The notes below the pieces were generated by a model. The model worked only from the letters and a program-made list of their open reading frames with translations, was not told the DNA's origin and ran no database searches. 64,000 bases of DNA. Origin: Kwoniella bestiolae CBS 10118 (taxonomy: Eukaryota > Basidiomycota > Tremellomycetes > Tremellales > Cryptococcaceae). This document shows positions 47,148-57,090 of this stretch, piece by piece; within the stretch, counting starts at the first letter, position 1, and every line of letters begins with the position of its first letter. The position numbers were made by a program, and so were the translations under genes. The stretch spans positions 3,348,001 through 3,412,000 of the forward strand of contig NC_089241.1 in assembly GCF_000512585.2 (NCBI RefSeq). The letters run 5' to 3'.

Positions 47148-49915
47148 ATGCCTCCTCCCAAATTATCTGTTCGAGTGGGGTAAGTTTCGAAGTGTCTCTG
47201 ATCATAGGACTGACTGGGCAGTTTCGCCCGTTCGCCGAGAGCCGAGTCATTAAGCTGATATGACCACTGTCATATCCAATCTCTTAGCTGGCCGCCTGAC
47301 CTCGTTTTCAAGCTCTTACAAGTCATATCAGAGGATCCCCTGGCTTTACAAACCTACTTTCCAACCTCGACTACTCAGGCTCTGGGTAAACTCAAACAAT
47401 CGAAAAAGTTTTGTGCGGTATTCTTCAAGAATGATAATTACATGAGGGAGATAGCGAGGTTGGGATATGCTCGGAGAGATCATAACAGGGATGAGTGGAA
47501 TATAGAGGAGTGGTTGAAGATTGATAGTAAGAATACGGTGTACGATAAGATTGTCGTGTGAGTCCAGTTATGCTGTCTTCCATTACCCATTTAGCGCGGA
47601 CTGACGAAGAATTCGTGTCTGAACGTGGGTGTTTTGGATGCACAGGTTGAAGAGGAATTATCTGAGTGGAAAATTTAGAGATGATAATGGAATGAAGGAT
47701 GAGTGGAGATCATTTGAGGATATCCCGGATAGAAAAAAAAGACGTGAGTCAATCGTCGAGCCTGAGCTTCGAATTTACCGGATATGCTTACCTTTCTCCA
47801 CCCACCTTCAGACGGATTGCGTGCAAAGATACCATACTATTTCCTACTGAAGAACTTATGCAGTCGAGATGACAACATATATACCTCTGAAGCCCTCATA
47901 ATAACCGATACCATCTCCTCTACCCAATCGAAGAGAGGGAAACGAAAAGACCGATCGCCTTCCATCATATCGATCTCCTCAGACTCAGAGATACCATTAA
48001 GACAGATCGATGATGTACCAACATCACCTGTACAAGCACCAAAGAGCAAGAGGGTCAGAAGAGCTGTGCCCACTTCTTCCCCAGATATAGATAAGGATAT
48101 TCAAGAGGATCCGGAGATGGGTTCGGACCAAGATGAGGATGTCGATAAGGACTCGGATACGGTCTCGGATGGGGATAGCAGAAGGACAGCTACACCTCTC
48201 AGAGACATAACACTCTTGGACAACGTAAATCAGCAACTCGTACCAATGGGAGAGGGCATATCAGACTCGGAGGATGACACCATGGATGATCAGAGCTGCT
48301 CAAGCTCGTCATCGAGCTCGTCCTCGTCAGACAGTGAAGAAGTGGCACCTCTGAGCCCGAGGGCGTTCACCAAGACCACCAAGCCGAGAAGGTCGATCAT
48401 CAACAACACCATCCCAAAGCCCGGAAGCGCCATACCGGATGGCCCAGAAACAGCAGAGGAAGATGCTATCGAAGTGGCCGAAAACCGAAGTACGGGAGAT
48501 CATGACAGTGAACAGACGGATGAAAGAAAGGATAACATCGGTGTCGCACCTAATGGTGGCCCCATAAAAATTCCACCTGATGCGTCCTTCGAGGCCGTTA
48601 TGACTGTTATAATCTGCCATGGAGCTCTAGATAGAAGCAAGCTGAGAGGTATACAGCTTAAAAACCTCGAGAGTGAGATGGGAAGTGGTCAGATGGTATT
48701 CAGCTGGATGGAACCGTCTCTGATCTCATGGATGGGAAGACGAAAGGAGACCACCAAACAACAAAGGAAGAGTATAGTAGCTTGCGCCAGGATGGAAGTA
48801 GGCTTGGAAGCTGTAGACCGTATTCTTATCGGAATGTGAGCCAGACGCCAGCAAATATAACTTCACTTCCTTCGGCCCGCGGTACTAACGAAGCAGTGTA
48901 CAGACAATCGCCATGTCTTCCGCTCGACGGGTATGGCCTTGACTTAAGTTTTGCGCCCACGTATGATTACCTCTTCAAGTATCTGTCTCAGCTCATCAGA
49001 AAGGCAGGAGGGTAAGTCTTGCTGTGGTAATCTGTCATGGTGAGATGTGCTGACCGTCGCGTAGCATGGCACTTGCCATTCCCGAGGAAATATACGATGT
49101 CAATGTCGTCAAGCGCTATTTCCTCACATGGCAGAACCATGGACTCGATAAGCGTCAACGAGAAATTTACTCCAGCCAAGGACTGACCGTGTGTCATATC
49201 GATGCTTGGATTTTCCGCTTCTTCAACATGTGCAAGAATTTCGAAAACGAGAATTATCAGGTTGAAGAAAGGGTTGAAGAGCTGATGGTACAGTCTCGGA
49301 GACAGTGAGTTGGTCTGAATCGCGTGCAATGATCGACTTGACCTAACGCCACATTAAACAGGAAAAAATGCGTTGGGGATGGCACACTAGTCTTCGTCAA
49401 CGCCTCCCTTGGCAAGTTGTTCAAACGTAACCTCAGAAAATTAGCTAGATCTAATGGCTTGTAAGTGCATACCCATGCTTATTTCCCTCCGAACCCGAGA
49501 TCTAGCACTTTCAGTATGGCTCACGCCTGTACGACCAACGCTGACAGCATGTCCGTGCAGTACTGTAGCCTACTCGGCGAGAACTTGGGAAGCGAGCACA
49601 AAAACTAAACCTGAAGGCCAACCACAGGATCACATGGGCTTGACTGTTGACTTACTGTCCAAGCCCGATTTCAAAGCCACGAACGGTATGACCATCAGGA
49701 GTATCACACCTGCTGGGCTCTGCGACTATGTAGACGATTTGAGGTCCCGCGCACCAGAGAATCAACCCCCAGCCGCGCCTCGCAAGAAGAACAGAAGAAA
49801 GCGAAGGGGTAAGAAGCAAGGCGGGACCCCTACACTCAGGCAAAGACGAAGAGGGAGGAAAAAGAACACCTATAGTGGTGGCGGAAAGAGGAGAACGGAG
49901 GTGAAGAAAGAATAA
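47148..49915 (+). CDS. Eight-exon orphan nuclear-type protein with BRCT-like repeats, copy 1
   Basis: Exons 47148-47179, 47288-47557, 47646-47743, 47812-48835, 48904-49011, 49065-49304, 49362-49460, 49561-49915 close in frame to 741 residues. Part 1 (about 1-140): MPPPKLSVRVGWPPDLVFKL, a helical segment ending LKRNYLSGKFRDDNGM, FEDIPDRKKR and IPYYFLLKNLC; its layout recalls Myb/SANT or MADF-type DNA-binding domains. Part 2: acidic Ser-rich linker with basic KRGKRKDRSPS and KSKRVRR, likely nuclear signals. Part 3: PSLISWMGRRKETTKQQRKS, ARMEVGLEAVDR. Part 4 (about 478-715): LDLSFAPTYDYLFKYLSQLI...AGG, GLTVCHIDAWIFRFFNMCKN and GTLVFVNASLGKLFKRNLRK, which look like two BRCT repeats. A ~35-residue Lys/Arg tail ends it. 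No family was recognised with certainty; DNA or chromatin binding is inference. The next gene downstream is its paralog. Confidence 0.75.
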
Positions 49916-50306
49916 GTGTTGCAATAGTCGGCGATGGTGAGGTCTTCGCACTGGGAACAAGCGCCAGGGCTTTGATGTATCATATATGAGCATCTCAGAG
50001 ATGTTTTATGAATCGGATGCATAGGATAGCGAAGGGAGCTCGTTGCGCTATGTACATCTGTGTACTGCGTGTTTATCCCTGAGTGTACTGTTCAGTATGG
50101 TCAGTGCAGTGTGTGTGTGCGTGTATGTTTGTGTTTCATGGTCGACTCATTCGTATCCACCAGACACAAAACAGTTTTTCACACTCTACAGTTCTTCTCT
50201 TCTCCACTTCGCGATCGTGCAATCACTTTGAACGACTCATATACTTGTGCCAACTCGAACAGCATAACCCTCGACATTCAGTGCACCTGCCGCCACTGTC
50301 ATCATC
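49916..50306. other. Promoter of the second eight-exon gene
   Basis: TGTGTGTGTGCGTGTATG-rich tract at about 50107-50130, like the TG-rich promoter tract of the first copy, supporting duplication with promoter. No coding seen. Confidence 0.5.
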
Positions 50307-52843
50307 ATGCCCAAAGATAAATCTGAGGCTGGTGTGAGAGTGAGGTGAGTGACATCTTTGGATAGTGTACTATTCCTTGTGTGATTGAATGTCGTGACAA
50401 GACTAAGTTAGCTGTTCGCTAATCACGGTGCTGATATTTTTTATTTGGGGTGCTCAGCTGGACTACGAATCCGCAACTCACTCTCAAACTCCTCACCCTC
50501 ATCAAAAAAGAGAAGATCTACCGACAAGTCTTCTTCCCCCGCTCATCAACGTTACCTAAAGATCGACACCTGTACGCCAGAGCAGCAGTGACGGAATTCT
50601 TCAGGAAAGATGAATGGATGAGAGATGCCGAGAGAAGAGGATTAGCTATTTGGGATGCAACAGAAAGAGCTTGGAGACCTACCAAGGCTTGGGGGAGTAC
50701 TATTTCAAATCCTATTGATGCGAGAATCACCCTGTGAGTTATACAGTCACCTACGATATGACATATATAATCGATCAAGTGAACTTATTCAAAGTTTCGA
50801 CCGCAGGTTGAAAAATTGGATGTCAAGTGGATACTACAAGACCAAATATCAAATTGCGGATCAGTGGACATCGTTCGATGATATACCTAGCAAAAGTAAA
50901 AGAGGTGAGTGTAAGGGATTAGATTTTATCCAGTACCTCTGCTGTGACTAATCGAGATACCTGGACTAGCTACATTTCGCGCATCCCACCCATACTATTT
51001 CCTCCTCAAAGAGCTTTGCGAGCGCGGTAAGAAGAAAGGTCGTGCCGATGCACTCGAATATCGAGATATGCCAAAACCAAATCCCGGAAACAGTAAAAGA
51101 CGAAAGCGATCACCTTCCATATCCTCTTCTTCATCCTCTTCCACCTCGGACTCTGATTCTGATTCAGAGTCCGACTCATCGACAAGATCCTCGTCCTCCT
51201 CGTCTTCCATAGACACAAAACCCCCTCAAGCCGAGAAGCTGAGGACGTCTGATACCAACACATCATTAGTACCTGGAACAGAAGTCAAGCCAATCATTGT
51301 TACTCCTCCTCATCAAAGCCTCGTATCAGCTCAAACACCTCGCCGAGCTCCAAGATCAGTAGAAGAGGTACTCATGTCTCTTCCACGACCTGCCAAGATA
51401 TCGGCCAAACACGAAAAAGTGGTTCTTACGGATTCCGACTCTGAGTCAGTTGAATTTCTCGCATCCACCAGTTCTGGGTCGTCTTCCGTTGTATTACTTT
51501 CTGAAAAACCACCTAGTACTTGGTCACCTAAAGAGGCGAAGAGGAATGCGACCCCAGAATCTGTGTTGGGCGATTCTGACGGGGATGAGGGAAGTACAGT
51601 ATCCAATTCCGAAGCCAGCTGCGCATCAGGGGGGAAAGAGGACTCCCGTGAGATCGACGAATCTCATCAGAGAGGTCTCGAAGACGGCTCAGATATGACA
51701 CTTTATAAGGAGTACGATGATGAAAAAGTACTGGATGCTGCGCAACTAGCAAGATTAGCGCCCCTGGTATTGCTCAGACGTTTCAAGCATTCCAACCGAA
51801 GCTTGAACCCTGGTTGGTATACGGCCGCTGTTGTCGATTGGATGAGCAACAATGATTCACGAGAGAAATACGTTCGCTATAGAGCGACTTTGGAGATGGG
51901 GTTGGAGTTGATCAACAGATGGAGTAAACAATCGCAAGTGTAATGTGCGTACGTACGTGACTGCTGTTGATCTCATATCTTGGCAGGACTGAAGCGGAGG
52001 TAACTATGAAGACTTGGCGTTTCTTCTTTCCGCCTTCAGCTAAGGATGATATCATGTTTAGAGAGATATCTGAATGGGTACTGTGCGCCGGAGGGTGAGC
52101 GATTATTGCGCAGGCCGATTGTGATCCAATGCGCTAACTACCTGATGCAGAAGATCATTTTCGGACGCGGACGAATTCATCCAAAACAGACGCGCAAACG
52201 CTGCCACTGTCATCACCAAACGAGCTGTCATCGGCACGAGTCTTGAAGGCCATATAGAAGTGAAGATCTGGGCGTTGAAGACTTGCATCGACAAGCTCCT
52301 CCACCTGTTCCCTTACTGTTATCGGGATGAGATTCTGCGCGAAAAGTTGACTTACTTTGCCAGAACCTGTAGAATCACGTATGTCTGTCCAAGTCTACTC
52401 AACTGCGGCATCGCAAATCCCTTGACTGACCTCATTTTCTAATCCACTCAAGCTAACGAGCAAAGGAGCATTATATGTGTCAGACTTTCATGGGGAGGAT
52501 AAACGTCGTCTTCTCGAGTCCATCGGAATGTCTAGCAATTTGTGAGTTCATCGCATATCATTGGGAGCTTGCGTTCCCCCATGTTGATATGATTGTTTTC
52601 AGCAATATCAGTAAAACTGAATCTCGACATCGAGCAATCACGTCAGGCTCGGCTAAGGGGAAGTGGAGGAAGCGACACTGCATTCGTATATCCGGGAATG
52701 TGATTGATCCTCTGGATGACACCCGACTGCCGCACGAAGGTGGTTATATGATGAGTCCTATGGGGTTTATCAATTATATCACCGACCTCCGAGCAAAGAA
52801 ACTTGAAGAGCGCAAAACGGAAGAGCCCTCGAATGACGTATAA
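50307..52843 (+). CDS. Eight-exon orphan nuclear-type protein with BRCT-like repeats, copy 2
   Basis: Exons 50307-50344, 50458-50733, 50807-50904, 50970-51939, 51987-52094, 52151-52378, 52461-52541, 52603-52843 close to 679 residues. All seven intron positions and phases match copy 1, and exons 3 (98 nt) and 5 (108 nt) have identical length. N-terminal domain: MPKDKSEAGVRV/SWTTNPQL, LLKNWMSSGYYKTKYQIADQ, SFDDIPSKSKR, HPYYFLLKELCERGKKKG. Linker with RSPSISSSSSSSTSDSDSDS. Conserved block: VVDWMSNNDSREKYVRYR, LEMGLELINRW. BRCT-like part: WRFFFPPSAKDDIMFREISE...AGG, IEVKIWALKTCIDKLLHLFP, GALYVSDFHGEDKRRLLESI, MMSPMGFINYITDLRAKK. It lacks the basic tail of copy 1. Identity by eye is low (well under half), so this is an old duplication under constraint on architecture. 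Its stop lies 75 bases from that of ARG5,6. Confidence 0.75.
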
Positions 52844-52917
52844 ATGGGCGAGTAGAAAGGGCCGACACAACCGAGATTACACGTAATGCATGCATCATGT
52901 CATTGTATCTTTGCGAT

Positions 52918-55900
52918 CTAGAGCTTGTCAAGGGGAATACCAGCTAATTCCTCGTATCCAAGAGCGTTGTTGAGGTTCTACGGTACACCCACGTTTGCGT
53001 CAGTACTCATATCCCAACCTTGCGTACCGCTAAAAGAACCACTCACCTGCATACACTGAGTAGCAGCCCCCTTGAGCAAGTTATCCAAGGTTCCCTATCA
53101 TCACCCATCATCAGCATGTCTTCTCCCACCGTCCTCCTATCTTGTGTCCTGACGCTCCCACCACTTCCGCCTATATCCTTCATCGTACCCCAAAATAGAA
53201 AACTACTCACAACAACCACCACCCTCTTACCCGAACTATGCACCTGCACCCCACCCATCTTCCAACCATGTCTCCCCTCAATATCCCTAACGTCCGGAAC
53301 CGCTTTTCCCAGCTCGACCAACCTCTCATTCTGGTATTTTTCAGCGTACAGCTCGTGGATCTCTGACGCCCTGAACGATTTCTCGAGGGGAGCAGTCAGA
53401 ACAGAGATGATACCTGAGAACCAAGGTGCGACGTTTGGGATGAAGGCGAGCTTGAAATCCTGTTGGGAAGTCAATTGGGATAGTTGGGCGGAGGCTTCGC
53501 GTTCGTGGATGTGGTCTGTTAGTGTGTATGGTCTGATTGAGAGGCCGAGGTCTTGGGCGGACTGTGGGGTTGTAATTAGCATTTATTATTAGGTTGAAGA
53601 ACGTATATCAAAGAGCGATGCGAGAAGTGTGTTCGCTTTTGATGAGATGAGCGCGAAGATGTTACAATGAACGAAGTGTGTGATCATCCGATTAGAAACC
53701 GAAACGAAACGATCATTGGCTTGATAGTGAGAGTGATATCACGACAGAAACACAACTCACAACCTTAGGAACAGTCTTGGGTCTCCCCTCCTCATCCTTC
53801 TCACCGGATTTAGTCCCCGCACCAGAGTATCCCGACACTCCAAACACAGAGGGCATCTGGTACTTATCAAGATAAGGCATGAGCGGCGCCAAGAGGAGTT
53901 GAGTGTTGGTAGCGTAACATCCGGGGTTGGAGATCCTACTTGATCGTTTGGATTCTTCACGGCCGTATAATTCTGTATTTGGACCAACGAACAATGACAA
54001 TGCATGTGACAATGACAATTTAGCTTATATTCTTCTTTCTTTTTCATATCTACACTCTACAAATGCCTCCTCAAGCGGAAAAAGCTCTCTCACCCGGCAA
54101 ACCGTATGTCCAATCTTTCTCGAATCTATAGTCCGCACTTAGATCTACGATGACTCCCTTTCCACCCTTCTTAGCAGCGGCATCAACGGCGTCCACAAAA
54201 GGTTTACAGATCCCGTTGGGGAGGGCCATGACCCACGCGTCAACCTCGTTGGACTCGGCCATCTTACCTACATCCTCGACGGAGAGGTTCGAGTATAATA
54301 CTTGAGATTTCTTGTATTCCTTTAACGGGAGACCAGCCAATTCTCTCGAAGAGACATGGGTGAGATCGAGATGAGGGTGGTTGTCAAGTAAGGAAATCAA
54401 GTTTTGACCTGTGTAACCTCTTGCGCCAATCAAAGCTACCTTCTTTCGTGGAACTTCAGCAGCAGTGGCGTATCCTCTTCTGCCGTTCGAAGTAGAGTTG
54501 GTGAGAGCGGGTCTAGCGGAAGTGGAGAAAGCTCGAGTCGCTCCTAATCTGTGAGGAGGGGTACTTGGTCCGACGGGGAGGAAGACCCTTTCGATTCTAC
54601 CGGATTGTTCGAATCCTTCAATGATCCTCTCGACCTCCTTGACATCAGCTACACCGTACCAGAACAAAGATCTTCCAGCTCGGGTGAAGCTTCCATCGGC
54701 TCGTTCAAAGTGCCAAGCTCGGTTCTCGTCATCGGCTTTAGCGGTCCAGAACAACCTCTTGTGATCCTTCTTGATGGTATCGAAGACGTTGTCCGCGATC
54801 TTGTTTAACATACCGTTGGCGGAGGGAAGGAACTTTGTCATAACTGGAGTTTCACCTTCAGGGTGAGTGACCACAGCGACGACATCGAGGGGTTCATCGC
54901 CGTAGATGGTGGTAGGGGTGTTCTTGAAATCACCAAAGAGCTCCGCAACACTTCGTTTACCAGATTGGACCTCGGCGTCTCGGTCGGTGAAGATTTGACG
55001 GAGTTGAGCGGATCCAACAGCTTCTACACCAGATTGTTTGTACAGCTTGTGGCCCCTTCTGATCAGGGTTCCTGCACCGGCATCGGTGAAGAGTTCTTTC
55101 TGAAGCATGTCGGTGGAGATGATGGCGACGGAGGAGGTTCGAGGGAGAGTATCGAGGAGTTCTTTGATCTCTCGGATCTTGAGCTTGGTACCGAATTTAA
55201 CCCATGATTCTTTCATGAGAGAGTCGTACTCTTCATCAAGGTTGATGGTGGAGATCTTCTTTCCGGACACACCGTGGAAAAGACCACCTTTCTCGTTGAG
55301 GTACACGATCTTCATGGGCTACGAAAGGAATGCGATAATCAATATCAGCTGTGCATTACCTCAGCAGAGTCGGAGCCAGCTCACCTCAAGAACTCTAGCC
55401 AATTCTCCAGCAGCGACATCCGCATTGACGTTCAAGATCTGACCTTCAGCGTTCTCAGCGAGGGAAGTGAGGATAGGTAGACATCCAGCTTTGATAGCAG
55501 CCTCGATGGGGGCTTTGTCGACTCGGGTGATCTTTCCTACAAGACCGTATTTGGCTTTGTCGAGGTAGTCGGCGGTAAAGACACCGATAGGAATGGGTCG
55601 AGCGCGGGTACCGAGTCGTTCGAGAGCGGTGGTGAGTTTGAGGTTCTCTTGGAGGAAGACTCGCTGTGGGTGGATGCAGGCGGAAAGGAAGATAAGGAAG
55701 ATAAGGAAGAGAAGGGAGAGAAGGAAAGATCAGCACTCAACCTTGAGGACCAATCGGAACGAGCTACTCACTCGAGCAATAGAAAGGGTCTTAGGGTCTA
55801 ACAACATATTTGTCAGCTCAACTGTATCTCAGAATCACACTGCAGGAAAACTAACCTGTGATTCGAATACCGTCCTCGTAGTCGGGTACGATACCCTCAG

Positions 55901-56577
55901 CTTCAAGGATGTCGTTACTACAGACATGTATCAGCTCCACCCATAAACAAGCATCTATTGGGTACGGTGAATGGACACTCACAGCTGAGGACCAGCACCG
56001 TGCAAGACGACAGGGAACAACCCAAGTCTGTTCAAAAAAGACAAAGAGAGGGCAAGATCTTCAAGCTCGTTGGTAAGAATAGCACCGCCGATCCTACATC
56101 ACACGTCATCAGTCCAACATTCCTTCCCGGTGTTCCTAGTCGATTGACTCACTTGAGAACAGCGAATTTAGCCTCTGGGATTACACCACCTGGGGAAGCG
56201 TCCTTAGACGATTGAGTGAAGATACGGAGGTATCGTTCTACTTCGTGACGTGATCCCAAAGAGTACAAGAGTCGGATGATAGTTTCCTAGATGATAACAT
56301 TGCTATCAGTTTATATTGCATACAAATAGTAAATAAGGTTGGTATCACTTACCCTGTCCATACCACCCTCCCGTTGAGAACCAATGGAGCTGGTCAAACC
56401 CCTCTTCCTGATCTCATGTCCTACTTTCTTAACATCCAATTCGAAGAGGACATTGTCCTTGGTGGACAACTGAGAGGCGGAAGCTGAGACTGGAGCGGAG
56501 GGTTTGGAGAATGCCCGGACGGTTGGTCGGGAGAGGTTGAGGGCGGAACGGGGGATGTTGGAGCACCTTCTCAACAT
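52918..56577 (-). CDS. ARG5,6: ARG5,6 precursor: acetylglutamate kinase and N-acetyl-gamma-glutamyl-phosphate reductase
   Basis: Mitochondrial polyprotein for steps two and three of arginine synthesis. The start at 56577 gives a presequence (MLRRCSNIPRSALNLSRPTV). Kinase part: VLKIGGAILTNELEDLALSL, VLHGAGPQLND (substrate Gly loop), GKITRVDKAPIEAAIKAGC, and a regulatory N-acetyltransferase-like domain (DAGAGTLIRRGHKLYK, RAWHFERADGSFTRAGRSLF). A linker with RAFSTSARPAL and GRRGYATAAE separates it from the reductase: KKVALIGARGYTGQNLISLL (NADP Rossmann), VMALPNGICKPFVDAV, VIVDLSADYRF, SNPGCYATNTQLLL (catalytic Cys), GVSGYSGAGTKSGE, DHIHEREASAQL and FIPNVAPWFSGI. The end is LGYEELAGIPLDKL. About ten introns. 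By analogy with yeast the precursor is cut in mitochondria into the two enzymes. Confidence 0.95.
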
Positions 56578-57090
56578 GGTGTGTGTGTGTGTGAGATTGT
56601 TAAGTGTATAAGGAGTGCAGTCTATATATGAAGATGGGTTATACGATGTCAAGAGGATCGATATGAACACCAAACCACCAAACGTCGTTATAATCAAGGT
56701 GGAGATGTGAACATCAACATGAGATAGTAGTACTCACTCGACCAATGAGTCGAACGAAAACCACAAACCACCACGGATGATAAGGAGATAACAGATCATA
56801 CCACAGTAGTATCGGGCTAACCGAGAAATACACTACAAGGCACATACACACATATACAATGCCACATCATGTCATCAACGGGATCAAACCAATGCAGAAG
56901 GGAATACAACTAAGCAATCAAGTTACCCAATGTGGTAATTGTATATTGTAATTCACGCGGCTGCCTTTGTCGTTGAACCAATGTCAACAAATGGACGAAA
57001 ACAAAACATCACCATCACCTACCGTGTTACTGCTGATACCCTTTCAAGCATTACTAACCAACATATTTTACAGCAACAGACACCCTCAGC
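56578..57090. other. Divergent promoter region
   Basis: 5' flanks of ARG5,6 (minus) and the kinesin (plus). A short TG run (GTGTGTGTGTGTG) at 56580-56592 is in the ARG5,6 leader. No coding seen; I could not identify a Gcn4-type TGACTC site with confidence. Confidence 0.45.

Noticed and set aside
54590..54620. B-box-like GTTCGAATCC suggesting a tRNA
   Set aside because: It lies within the ARG5,6 coding exon; no A-box, acceptor stem pairing or terminator T run at the right distance.
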